Shown here in pieces: positions 25,772 to 34,500 of a stretch of DNA of 64,000 nt. The notes beneath the pieces were generated by a model that was given only the letters and a program-made list of their open reading frames with translations, did not search any database and had not been told where the DNA came from. Both the position numbers and the translations under genes were made by a program. How positions within the stretch are numbered: the first letter of the stretch is position 1; the number at the start of each line of letters is the position of its first letter. The stretch is taken from contig CAIMSU010000280.1 in assembly GCA_903844155.1 (NCBI GenBank), positions 43,089 through 107,088 on the forward strand, in the 5' to 3' direction. Source of the DNA: an uncultured Pseudomonadota bacterium. GTDB lineage: Bacteria; Myxococcota_A; UBA796; SXON01.

Positions 25772-26271
25772 GCCCGCCGCGTCGCCGCGATCAGCAGGAC
25801 CGCTGCGTACAAGGCGAGGATGGCGCCCCACCCGTAGCGGACCATCGAGAGCGGCTCGGTCCACCTCCGCACGGCTGCGCTTGGCGCGTAGATCGTCCGC
25901 AGGGCTGTCGGGCGTGGCCCGCCGGTGACGACGAACGCGAGGTCGTCCTCGCCCGCGTCCGAGAGCGGGACGAGCCCGTCGTAGACCGGCGTGTGGATAC
26001 CATTTTCGCGAACCGTGAGCTGAACGCGCGTGAAGCGAGCCGCGACAGCCCGGAACGTGGCCGAGTGGACGCCAACGCCAGGGTCAGCCAGCTCCTGCGT
26101 GCGTCCGAACACCGTCGCCTCGACCTCGGAGCCGGACGGCGGGGACTTCACGCTGATGGTGAGCACGTGCAGGCGAGCGGGCTCGGCGTCCACCGCCAGG
26201 GATGCCACGGGAGCGACGACCGGGGCGTCACCCACGGTCGGATCGGCGAAGGCGAGGGCGAACCACAGCAC
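25768..26271 (-). CDS. Exported single-anchor protein of unknown function
   Basis: 167 residues from a GTG start. A short hydrophobic leader MLWFALAFADP is followed by a beta-rich extracytoplasmic region (ARLHVLTISVKSPPSGSEVE, FTRVQLTVRENGIHTPVYDG) and a C-terminal membrane helix (YGWGAILALYAAVLLIAATRR) with a basic tail, so it is predicted to face the periplasm with its C-terminus inside. It is translationally coupled to the multispanning membrane protein and may be its accessory subunit (inference). TAGATC lies 6 nt upstream of the start. Confidence 0.55.
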   Translation of the reverse strand: MLWFALAFADPTVGDAPVVAPVASLAVDAEPARLHVLTISVKSPPSGSEVEATVFGRTQELADPGVGVHSATFRAVAARFTRVQLTVRENGIHTPVYDGLVPLSDAGEDDLAFVVTGGPRPTALRTIYAPSAAVRRWTEPLSMVRYGWGAILALYAAVLLIAATRRA

Positions 26272-26277
26272 CGCCCG

Positions 26278-26283
26278 GATCTA
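26278..26283 (-). promoter_or_regulatory. -10-like hexamer of a putative leaderless start
   Basis: TAGATC on the minus strand, 6 nt before the GTG at 26271, with no Shine-Dalgarno. Confidence 0.35.
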
Positions 26284-26330
26284 CCACACGCCGGGCGTTC
26301 CGGCTCCCGGTGGCGGAGTTAGTCGGCGAT

Positions 26331-27251
26331 GTGCCCGACTCCGCTGGCCAGACCGCGCGCCCGGAGCTGGCAGCCGCCCGCACCCGCGCGCTCCTCGCGC
26401 TGTTCGTCGTCCAGTTGCTGTTCGGCGGCATGCCGGTGGTCGGCAAGCTCGCGATCCCCACGTTCGGGCCGGAGGGCGTGGTGTTTGCGCGCATCGGCGG
26501 CGCGGCCATCGCGTTCGCGTTGACGCGTCGCAGCATGAGGCTCCCGGCCGTCGTCGGGCCAGACCGCCTGCGCCTCATCGCCTGCTCAGCGCTCGGCGTC
26601 GTCTTCAACCAGCTCCTCTTCGTGAACGGCCTCGCCCGCACGACCGCCTCACACGCCGCCCTGCTGACAACGACAATCCCCGCCATCACCCTTGGTATCT
26701 CCATCATCATCGGCATGGAACGGTTGACGGTCCGACGCGCGCTGGGCCTCGTGGTCGCCGGCACGGGCGCCGCCGCGCTCATCCTCGCGCGCGAGGGGCC
26801 GACGGCCTCGGGCAGCACGGCCAGCGCGTTCGGCGACTCGCTCATCGTCTGCAACGCGACCGTCTACTCGCTGTACCTCGTCCTCAGCCGGCCCCTGCTC
26901 GCCCGTCACCACGGCATCAGCGTGCTCTCCGGGCTGTTCGGCTGGGGCGCGGTGCTCGTCCTGCCGTTCGCGGTCGGACCGATCCTCTCGCAGCTCCCGG
27001 TCATCGAGACCGCGACGGCAGCGAATTGGGCTGCGCTCGCCTTTCTGGTGCTTGGCCCGACCATCGGCGCCTATGGGCTGAACCTCTACGCGCTGCGGAC
27101 GGTCTCCCCAAGCACGGTGGCGTTCTGGATCTACGTCCAGCCGCCCGTCGCCGCCGCCCTCGCCATCCCGCTGTTGGGCGAACGGCCGACGATCATGCTT
27201 TTCGTGGCGGGCGCGCTGACTTTCCTGGGGATGTGGATCGGGAGGGAGTGA
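26331..27251 (+). CDS. DMT-superfamily (EamA) transporter
   Basis: 306 residues from GTG 26331, chosen because it gives a normal EamA length and lies 11 nt after a TAGTCG hexamer. Upstream in-frame sequence is Arg/Pro-rich and non-hydrophobic. Ten hydrophobic helices form two EamA repeats: the first begins ALLALFVVQLLFGGMPVVGK, and the second starts after the linker at about residue 150 and ends TIMLFVAGALTFLGMWIG. The motif FWIYVQPPVAAALAIPLLGE is typical of the last helices. The substrate (metabolite efflux or uptake) is unknown. A second EamA gene is at 56282-57193. Confidence 0.82.
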   Translation: MPDSAGQTARPELAAARTRALLALFVVQLLFGGMPVVGKLAIPTFGPEGVVFARIGGAAIAFALTRRSMRLPAVVGPDRLRLIACSALGVVFNQLLFVNGLARTTASHAALLTTTIPAITLGISIIIGMERLTVRRALGLVVAGTGAAALILAREGPTASGSTASAFGDSLIVCNATVYSLYLVLSRPLLARHHGISVLSGLFGWGAVLVLPFAVGPILSQLPVIETATAANWAALAFLVLGPTIGAYGLNLYALRTVSPSTVAFWIYVQPPVAAALAIPLLGERPTIMLFVAGALTFLGMWIGRE

Positions 27252-27302
27252 GCGGATGACGGGAGAAATGATGCGACGCAGCATTTTTCCCGCGACGACA
27301 TC

Positions 27303-27331
27303 TTGACGCATTGCAGCATCGCGCATACACT
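27303..27331 (+). promoter_or_regulatory. Sigma70-type promoter of the phasin-like gene
   Basis: TTGACG (27303-27308), a 17-nt spacer and TACACT (27326-27331), close to the TTGACA/TATAAT consensus. The transcript would begin near 27338, leaving a short leader with AAGGAG (27347-27352) 6 nt before the ATG at 27359. This is the clearest conventional promoter in the window. Confidence 0.7.
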
Positions 27332-27358
27332 CTCCGGGTCCAACCCAAGGAGAACCCC

Positions 27359-27595
27359 ATGGACAACCTCAAGAACAACCCCGCCCTCAGCCTCATCCAC
27401 CCCATGCTCACCAACACGCTGGCCGTGCAGCGCGAGGTGGCCACGTTCACCGAGAGCCAGATGAAGCTGGCACAGGCGCACACCAACAGCAGCATCGAGA
27501 CGTTCCGCGCCGCGTTTGTTGCATCGCACAACGCCACCCAGGCGATGGCGAAGGTGTGGACGGATGCGATGGCTCCGGCGACGCCGACCGCCTGA
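27359..27595 (+). CDS. Small phasin-like helical protein
   Basis: 78 residues. The start ATG 27359 is set by a strong AAGGAG Shine-Dalgarno. The chain is amphipathic and nearly all helical (NTLAVQREVATFTESQMKLA, SIETFRAAFVASHNATQAM), with the heptad-like spacing and Ala/Gln/Thr content of phasins that coat polyhydroxyalkanoate granules. A firm family assignment is not possible at this length. Its strong promoter, strong ribosome site and downstream stem-loop suggest a monocistronic, abundantly made protein. Confidence 0.65.
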   Translation: MDNLKNNPALSLIHPMLTNTLAVQREVATFTESQMKLAQAHTNSSIETFRAAFVASHNATQAMAKVWTDAMAPATPTA

Positions 27596-27606
27596 CCCGC
27601 CGCGGA

Positions 27607-27639
27607 GGGCGCGACGGGGCTCACTGTGCCGTCGCGCCC
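27607..27639 (+). terminator. Stem-loop after the phasin-like gene
   Basis: A perfect 11-bp inverted repeat, GGGCGCGACGG (27607-27617) and CCGTCGCGCCC (27629-27639), with an 11-nt loop, 12 nt after the stop codon. No T-run follows, so it may be a processing or barrier hairpin or a U-tract-free terminator. Confidence 0.5.
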
Positions 27640-27690
27640 CTCCCGCCCGCCAGCCCCGGCTCCTGCGACGCCGTGGGATAGCGCTCGGGC

Positions 27691-30126
27691 ATGAAGTTCC
27701 CCGCCCTCCTCGCCCTCGCCCTCCTGCCCGCCTGCAAGCCGGCCGCGTCCACCAACGACTCGTCCGTCGGCCCGACGTTGCCCCTCGCAGCCGACAGCCC
27801 CTGGCCCAAATTCCGGGCGGACGCCGCCCAGGATGGCCGGGGCGCCGCGCTGGCGTCGGACGGTTCGGGCCAGCCCTGGAGCTACACCACGGGCGCCGGC
27901 GTGTTCAGCTCGCCGGTCATCGCGGGCGACGGAACCATCTACATCGGCAGCGCGGACCACACGTTCTACGCGTTGACCGCCGATGGTTCCCTGCGCTGGT
28001 CGCTGCCGGTGGGCGAGATCATCGACTCCTCGGCGATCCTCGACGCCGACGGGCGCGTGATCTTCCCGTGCGGCGACGGGCACGTCTACGCGGTGGACGC
28101 CGCCACCGGTGCGACAGACTGGACATTCGCGGCGGATGATCCGTCGACGACGGGCGCGTTCATCAACTGGTTCGAGGGCAACATCGCGATGCTCCCGGAC
28201 GGCACGCTGGTCGCCGGGAACGACAACTTCCGCGTCTACGCGATCGACGGGCAAAGCGGCGCCGGGCTCTGGAGCTTCACGATGCCCGACCAGACCTGGT
28301 CTTCCGCGGCGGTGGACATCGGCGCGAACGACGGGGCCGGCACGATGTACATCGGGAACAACGACCTGCTCGGGCGCGGCAACACCTACGCCATCGGCGG
28401 ATCGGCCGGCACAAAGGTCTGGTCGAACGCTGACAGTCTCGGCACCGTCGCCGCCAGCCCCGTGCTCTACGGCCCGACCCGCACCGAATCCCTCATGGTC
28501 GGCGGGTTCGACGGCTACGCTCGCGCCTACGACGCCACCAACGGGCAGGCCCAGTGGACCTTCGGAGCGTTGGACCACCTCTATTCGTCCCCGGCGCTGC
28601 TGTCGGATGGCACGATCATCCAGGCCGGCGCGGATGGCACGATCTACGCGCTGAATCCCGCAGACGGCTCCGTGGTCTGGGCGTACGACACGCTCGCACC
28701 CCTGCGCTCCTCGCCCGCCGTGGGGGCCGACGATGTCGTTTACGTTGGCGGTGGCGACGGCCGCTTGTACGCCGTGAACGCCGATGGTTCGCTGCGGTGG
28801 TCGATGCTGCTGGCCGCGGGCGATCGCAACGACCTCAACAGCTCACCGGCGCTGGGCGCCCACGCGATCGTCATCGGCTCCGAGAGCGGCGAGGTCTGGT
28901 CGGTGCCCTACGACTGGTGCCTGCAAAACGCCGACGACACGCGCTGCAGCACAGCCTCCGAACCTTTTCCAACCGACGGCGGCTACCTGTGGGTGACGTC
29001 GCGGTTCGGCAACGTGTCGCCGACAACGCCCACTTCCCTCGCCCCCACCGAACCCTTCGCGCTCTCCCTCGTCGACCGCGTCTCCGGCGACAACGTCCTC
29101 GCGCTCATCGACACCAGCACCGTCACCGTGACCGTCGATCCCCCTGTCGCCGTCGACGTTGTCGTCAGCGCCGACCGCCGTTTTCTGACCGTCAGCCCGC
29201 CGGCCAGCGGCTGGTCGGGCGACAGCGTCCACATCACCGTGAACGCGACGACGCTCACGAACCCCGACCGCACAGGACTGCGCTTTGTAGGCGGCACTCC
29301 GGCCGGGGCCGTCGCCGCCGACCTCACGTTTGCCGTCGAACGTTCCAGCACCGCCGCCGCCCCCGCGCCCAACGCCCTCTGGCTGCTGTCCCGTCTCGCC
29401 GCGCCGTTGCCGACCATCCTCCCCAGCTACAACCAGATCGGCTTTGACAACCTCGCTTATGTGCTCTCCGTCGTCACGGTCGACGCTTCGGCGGACGGCC
29501 ACTCCGGGGTCGGTTTCGTGACGGGCGCCGGGACGGATGGCACACCAGACCCGGCGTCGCAGGCCATGTTTCCCGTCACCTGGACCTTCGCGGACGGCGC
29601 GCTCGACGTCCAGGCAGCCGGCGGGATGTCGCTCAACGTGATGAACGTCGACCTCTCCTTCGACGCCTTTCGCGTGGACGCCGCGCTCGACGGATCGGGC
29701 GACGGGGTCGGCGGCGCGGTCATGGAAGTCCGCGCCATCTGCGCCGATATTCCGCTGTACGGCCCCTACCTGCGCACCCTCGGCCTCTGCAACCCCGACA
29801 CGGACGCGCTCGAGGTCTACGGCGGCGCCGACCTGCACACCCGCGGCACCGCGCCCTCACTGGACGTGGGGCCGGTCACCTTCGCCCGCACGGATACGGG
29901 CGTCACCGCCACGTTTGCGCCGGGCTTCGGCACCACCGATCACCGCGTCGCCGTCGTCATCGTCGACACCGCGACCGGCCTGCCCGTCAGCGCCGACTAC
30001 GGCACCGGCACGACCGTGACCGGTGACGGCAGCGCGATGGAAGTGGACCTGGCCGCGGCCATCCCGGACAGCGCCCACGCGTACCTGCTGGTGGACGGGT
30101 TTGTGGCGGGGGATGCGGGGATTTGA
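27691..30126 (+). CDS. Lipoprotein with PQQ-like beta-propeller
   Basis: 811 residues. MKFPALLALALLPACKP is a lipoprotein signal (lipobox LPAC). Residues about 60-420 hold repeated PQQ-type blades with the alternating motifs GTIYIGSADHTFYALTADGS, GHVYAVDAATGATDWTF, GTIYALNPADGSVVWAY and GRLYAVNADGSLRW, as in BamB and PQQ dehydrogenase propellers. The second half (430-811) is a beta-rich, Ig-like or adhesion-type region without a recognised domain. It is most likely a surface or periplasmic scaffold rather than an enzyme, because no dehydrogenase catalytic residues are identifiable. A TAGCGC hexamer lies 6 nt before the ATG. Confidence 0.75.
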   Translation: MKFPALLALALLPACKPAASTNDSSVGPTLPLAADSPWPKFRADAAQDGRGAALASDGSGQPWSYTTGAGVFSSPVIAGDGTIYIGSADHTFYALTADGSLRWSLPVGEIIDSSAILDADGRVIFPCGDGHVYAVDAATGATDWTFAADDPSTTGAFINWFEGNIAMLPDGTLVAGNDNFRVYAIDGQSGAGLWSFTMPDQTWSSAAVDIGANDGAGTMYIGNNDLLGRGNTYAIGGSAGTKVWSNADSLGTVAASPVLYGPTRTESLMVGGFDGYARAYDATNGQAQWTFGALDHLYSSPALLSDGTIIQAGADGTIYALNPADGSVVWAYDTLAPLRSSPAVGADDVVYVGGGDGRLYAVNADGSLRWSMLLAAGDRNDLNSSPALGAHAIVIGSESGEVWSVPYDWCLQNADDTRCSTASEPFPTDGGYLWVTSRFGNVSPTTPTSLAPTEPFALSLVDRVSGDNVLALIDTSTVTVTVDPPVAVDVVVSADRRFLTVSPPASGWSGDSVHITVNATTLTNPDRTGLRFVGGTPAGAVAADLTFAVERSSTAAAPAPNALWLLSRLAAPLPTILPSYNQIGFDNLAYVLSVVTVDASADGHSGVGFVTGAGTDGTPDPASQAMFPVTWTFADGALDVQAAGGMSLNVMNVDLSFDAFRVDAALDGSGDGVGGAVMEVRAICADIPLYGPYLRTLGLCNPDTDALEVYGGADLHTRGTAPSLDVGPVTFARTDTGVTATFAPGFGTTDHRVAVVIVDTATGLPVSADYGTGTTVTGDGSAMEVDLAAAIPDSAHAYLLVDGFVAGDAGI

Positions 30127-30136
30127 GAGGGGTGGC

Positions 30137-30482
30137 CTACCCGGTCGGCCGGAGGTAGGAGACCACCAGTTCGTTCGTCCCGTCGGCGGCCACCGTCCAC
30201 ACTGCAAGGTAGTAGAGCTCGCCCTGCCACACCCTGATCTCCAGCGTCGCCGACCGTCGCGGACCGTGGAACCCATCAGGGACCCCGTCGCCGGGGAGGA
30301 GCGGATTGCCGAGGGACACCCGGTAGCTCAAAGGTCCCAACGGCCTGCGCGAGCATGTCGGCCGCGGTCACGCCGATGTCGCCGAGGACCTCGTCGTCAC
30401 TGACGTCGCGATCGCCCTCGCCGCACCCTCCGTGGAGCTCGGCACAGGCGAGGAGGGGGAAAATCAACATTCCCCGCTCCAT
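30137..30482 (-). pseudogene. Frameshifted small lipoprotein gene
   Basis: Two reading frames together make one sensible lipoprotein. The first begins at ATG 30482 (MERGMLIFPLLACAELHGG, lipobox LLAC) and runs to ...DMLAQAVG near 30340. The second continues PLSYRVSLGNPLLPGDG and ends VVSYLRPTG at 30137. Dropping a single base near 30341 would join them as AQAVGPLSYRVSLG, giving about 114 residues. As written, frame one continues into an Arg/Pro-rich nonsense tail ending at 30276. It follows the small membrane-peptide operon by 49 nt. It could be a pseudogene, a sequencing indel or, less likely, two separate small genes. Confidence 0.5.
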
Positions 30483-30531
30483 ACGCCGCGCCTGCGGGCC
30501 GTGTGACAGGCCTCCTCGGCACCGGCCTGCC

Positions 30532-30669
30532 CTACTCCGGCAACTGCGCGAAAAACGCGTGCAGCTCGTAGTCCGCCGCGTACCAGACGAGCGCGACCAC
30601 AACCACCACGAGCCAACCCCAGAGCCACCGACGATCCGGCTCAGGAACCTCCGGCGTCGAACCGTTCAT
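30532..30669 (-). CDS. 45-residue single-helix membrane peptide (second of a pair)
   Basis: Starts at ATG 30669, which overlaps the stop of the preceding 45-residue gene as ATGA. The chain MNGSTPEVPEPDRRWLWGW is followed by the helix LVVVVVALVWYAAD and an acidic/aromatic end. Aligned without gaps to its neighbour it shares W15, W17, G18, L20, A32, E35, A41 and P44, so the two are tandem paralogues. The positions of charge suggest the N-terminus lies inside. Function unknown. Confidence 0.6.
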   Translation of the reverse strand: MNGSTPEVPEPDRRWLWGWLVVVVVALVWYAADYELHAFFAQLPE

Positions 30670-30803
30670 AACGGAAAGTGCGCCATCGCGTCCTGCCACT
30701 CGGCCCACGCCCGGAGCCCCGCGCCGGAGGAAACCAGCACCGCGAGCCCGCCCCAGATCCACACGTTGCTGCTCGGGGGCGGCTCGGGGATCGCGTCGCT
30801 CAT
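30666..30803 (-). CDS. 45-residue single-helix membrane peptide (first of a pair)
   Basis: Reading from ATG 30803, which overlaps the stop of the 236-residue gene as ATGA, the product is MSDAIPEPPPSSNVWIWGG then LAVLVSSGAGLRAWAEWQDA and MAHFPL. It has a proline-rich N-terminus, one short hydrophobic helix and an amphipathic end. The double ATGA coupling, the identical length to the next gene and conserved W15-x-W17-G18 support a real gene despite its size. No family is recognised; its place in an operon beside the giant DUF4157 gene is noted. Confidence 0.6.
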   Translation of the reverse strand: MSDAIPEPPPSSNVWIWGGLAVLVSSGAGLRAWAEWQDAMAHFPL

Positions 30804-31510
30804 GCTTTCGGTGCCTTCGTCGCCCGCCCTTTCCGTTTCGGCTTCTCCGCTTTCGGCTTCTCGACTGTCTGCCCCTCCGCCGCCGCCGCGGACGACGTCT
30901 TCGAAGCCGTCGCCCCCTCCGCAGACTTCGCCTCCGCCGCTTTCGCCGCCTCGCCCGCCTGCTCCTTCACGTGCCGCTCCAGCTCCACCGCAAAGTCGCC
31001 GAACGCCTCGCCCACACCGCGGATCGCCTGCGCCACCTCCGGCGCGACGAGCACCTCGCGCAGCTTCACCCCGAACTCCCGCAGCGGCTCCGTGATCGGG
31101 ATGGTGACCTTCGGCCCCGGCTTCGCCCCGATCCCCGCCCGGAAACCAGCGCCGGCCTCCTCGATGATCGCCGTCAGCCGGTCCCGCACGAGCGCGGGAT
31201 CGCGCAGGAACGCGTCCAGGTCCTTGCCGATCGGGTTGTCCGGCGTCGGGTCCTTGCCCGGGGCGAGGTCGAGCATGCCCCGGAAGGCCTCCTTCGCCCG
31301 GTTCACGGCCTCGGCAAGGCGAGCGCGGGTCTCCGCCTCCGCCTCGGCCTTCGTGATCTCATAGACGCCCGCCGCGAGCCCTTCCACGCCGCGATGTCGG
31401 CCGCCAACGTCGTGAAGGATGAGGTCACCCATCGGCAGCTCGGCGGTGTCCGGGATGGCGTAGAACCGGGTTCGGCCGGCGTCGAACCAGAGGTGGGGAG
31501 ACTCGGACAT
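30800..31510 (-). CDS. Protein of unknown function with a histone-H1-like Lys/Ala tail
   Basis: 236 residues, not recognised. The N-terminal 55 residues look like a compact domain (LWFDAGRTRFYAIPDTAELP, LILHDVGGRHRGVEGLAAGV). The centre (55-180) is helical and charged. The last 50 residues are low-complexity Ala/Lys/Pro ending KPKRKGRATKAPKA, like basic tails that bind nucleic acid. The gene starts 62 nt from the giant DUF4157 gene in the opposite direction, so the two probably share a regulatory region. TACCCG lies 6 nt upstream of its ATG. A role as regulator, chaperone or accessory of the giant protein is only a guess from position. Confidence 0.55.
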   Translation of the reverse strand: MSESPHLWFDAGRTRFYAIPDTAELPMGDLILHDVGGRHRGVEGLAAGVYEITKAEAEAETRARLAEAVNRAKEAFRGMLDLAPGKDPTPDNPIGKDLDAFLRDPALVRDRLTAIIEEAGAGFRAGIGAKPGPKVTIPITEPLREFGVKLREVLVAPEVAQAIRGVGEAFGDFAVELERHVKEQAGEAAKAAEAKSAEGATASKTSSAAAAEGQTVEKPKAEKPKRKGRATKAPKA

Positions 31511-31516
31511 TTTAGC

Positions 31517-31522
31517 CGGGTA
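31517..31522 (-). promoter_or_regulatory. -10-like hexamer of a putative leaderless start
   Basis: TACCCG on the minus strand, 6 nt before the ATG at 31510. The T and A positions match the other putative leaderless starts, but the final base is not T. Confidence 0.35.
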
Positions 31523-31547
31523 ACCGCGCGGAAGCGGCCTTGCGTGC

Positions 31548-31565
31548 TATCCTCCCACGCGGAGG
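31548..31565 (+). promoter_or_regulatory. -10 element and Shine-Dalgarno of the giant DUF4157 gene
   Basis: TATCCT at 31548-31553 is a good -10 candidate. GGAGG at 31561-31565 lies 7 nt before ATG 31573, which decides the start over the in-frame codon at 31540. Confidence 0.5.
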
Positions 31566-31572
31566 TCTCCGG

Positions 31573-34500
31573 ATGGCGGTTCTCGCCCGGCAGCACAGGC
31601 TTTCCCCCAGCCTCAACCTGGCCCTGGTCGCGGATCGCGAGCAGATCCAGCAACGTGCCCCGGAAACGGCGCTCGAAGCGGTCGAACAGCGGTTCACGAA
31701 CGCGGTCCAGGAAGCGCTTGGGAACGCGCTTTTGCTCGATGCGCTCACGGGCGCGGGCGGTTCGTTCGCCGAGTCGCTCGCCGGATCGGCCCAGCTCGCG
31801 GCGGTCGGCGTCGAATCGGAATTCACGCCAGGGGGCGGTTCCAACCAGGCGATGCTGGCGGTGATGCGGCAGGCCGAGGGGATTGACACGTCGGACCCTG
31901 CGCTTTCGGTCATCGGCCACTCCTCCGGGTCCAAGCTGCCGTCAGCCGTGCTCGCGCGCATGAACGCGGTGTTCGGGCACGATTTTTCGCACGTCCGCAT
32001 CCACACGGGCGCGCAGGTCGCGCAGTCGGCAGAGGCGCTCAACGCCCACGCGTACGCGATCGGCGCGGACATCTACTTCAACACGAGCGAGTTCGCGCCG
32101 GGCACGCCGACCGGCGATCACCTGCTGCTGCACGAGCTCACGCACGTCATGCAGCACGACGAGGGGCGGCTCGGCGGTGGGTCGAGCGATGGGCTGAACG
32201 TGTCGAGCCCTTCCGACGCCACGGAGCTGGAGGCCGAGGCGAACGCGCACGCGCTTTATGGGGCGTTGAAGGCGGCAGAGCACGGCGACCCGTTCGTTTC
32301 GGTGACGGGCGAGGCGGGCGGGCAGGAGACGGGCGAGGCGACCGACGTTTCCGCGCAGACGGGCGAGGTGGCGGCGGTCGGGTCGGCGACGATCGGGCAG
32401 GCCGCGGAGGTCGACGTCGCGGCACCGGTGACAGCGGAATCGGGAACTGCTGGCGGCGGAAGCGAAGAATCGGCGCAGACGGCTGACGAGGCGTTCGTCT
32501 CGCCAGGGCTGATGGACGCGCTGTCGAGCGGTGTCGAGTGGGTTGTCCGGAAGATCTCGCCGGACCTCGCGGATCTGATCTCCAAGGGGCCCAAGGCACT
32601 GTTGGAGAACGCGCTGAAGCCGGCGATCGAGGGCTGGATCAGCTCGATGACCGGCGGCATCGACCTCGGATCGATGATCGAGAGCCTCGAAGGGTCGTTC
32701 ACCGGCGCGTTCAACGTCGTCGCCGGCGCGCTCAACGGCGACCCGAAGTGCTGCAAGGCGTTCGCCAAGGCCATCGGCGCGATCAGCGATCTCGCCAAGT
32801 CCTTCTTCGACAACCCCGTCGTCAACGGCATCAAGTCGGCCTTCGGCGCCATCTCCAACGCGATCAGCTCCGTCGCCAAGCTCATCCTCGCGCCCGCGTT
32901 CGACGCGCTCAAGAGCATCGTCGGTGGCGCCTGGGACGTCGTGAAGGGCATCGCGGACACCGTCGGCGGCTGGATCAAGACCGTCAAGGAGTACTCGTCG
33001 ACCGCGTGGAACTGGGTCGCCGAGAAGCTGGGACTGTCGGGCGAAGGAGGCATCTTCGACTGGCTGACGAAGAAGGCGAACGAGGTGTGGCAGAGCATCA
33101 AGGAGACGCTCGCGCCGATGGTCGAGCCCATCAAGAAGGTCGCGTTGGCCCTCGCCGCGCTCACCCCGATGGGCCAGATCTACCTCGTCATCAAGTACGC
33201 TCCGAAGGTGATCGAGGCGATCACCTGGCTCTGGGACCACCGCGACGACCCGGACCTGATCAAGAACGCGCACGCGCAGATGGGCGGCACCATCCTGCCC
33301 CAAATCCTGGAGACCGCGCAGAGCTTCGGGCAAACGCTCAAGGCGGTCGTCGGCGCGCTGCTCGGTCAGCTCACCGACCTCGCCTCCGGTTTGCTCGACA
33401 TGCTTGGATCCATCACCGGAATCCCGCTGCTGTCGATGGCGAAGGGCTTCGTGCAGAAGGCCAGCACCGCGATCGGCTCCATGGTCGACTGGGTCAAGGG
33501 CGCGTTCACGACGTGCGTGGACACCGTCGGCAAGGTCATCAAGGCCATCGGCGACTTCATCGCCCCCTACAAAGAAGTCCTCTGCTCGATCGCCATGGCC
33601 ATCATCAACCCGGCGATGATCCCCGTGATCCTCGCGGGTTGGGCCTGGCGCGCGCTGCCGAATTGCATCAAGGAGCCGATCATCGATCTGCTCCTGGACG
33701 CGGCGATCGGGTTCCTCGAAAACGCCCCGCTCATCGTCGTCTTCGGCGTGCTGTGGCCGATCCTCAAGTCCGGCATCGTCGGCTTCTTGAAGCAGCTCCG
33801 CGGCAAGGACATGGAGACGAAATGCGCCGTCTCCGACAAGATCGCGAAGATCATCAGCGGCGCAAGCCCGGAATTCCTGTTCGGCTTCGTGAAGGGGTTC
33901 CTCAAGGGCGCCTGGGACGACATCTCGTTCCCGTTTGAGCTCATCTACAAGGTGCTCGAAGGCGTCACCAAGATCGTCGACTGGCTTGGCGGGCTCGCTG
34001 AGAGCGCGATCACGTCGGGCACGCCGCAGCAGCAGCCCGCAGCGGCGCCTGCAGCCGCACCGGCCGGCAATGCCCCAACATCCGACGAGCTCGGCAAGCG
34101 CGGCGGGGAGATGGCCGCCGAGCTTCGCCCGCCCGCAGAAGCAGCCGCGAACGGCTTCATGCCCGCGGTGACGGAGGTGTTCACGGGCGGCGGCAATATG
34201 TCGCTGGACGACCTCATCGGAAAACTCGGCGGCGCATGGGATTCAATCCAGAGCGCGATCGGCGGCGCGGGCGCTTCGCTCGCGGACAAGGTGTGCGAAT
34301 TCTTCACGGGCAAGGGCGCTGAGGGGTCGATCGGCGAAGGCGTCGGGTACGTCGCGGGCATCGTCGCGGTCGAGGCGATCCTCTCGGTGTTGACGGTCGG
34401 GGCGTGGGAGGCCGCGAGCCCGGCATTGAAGGCGTTGGAGCCGCTGTTCAAGATCGTGAACTGGGGCCGGGACGCCATGAACGAGGTGTTCGGCCTCGTC

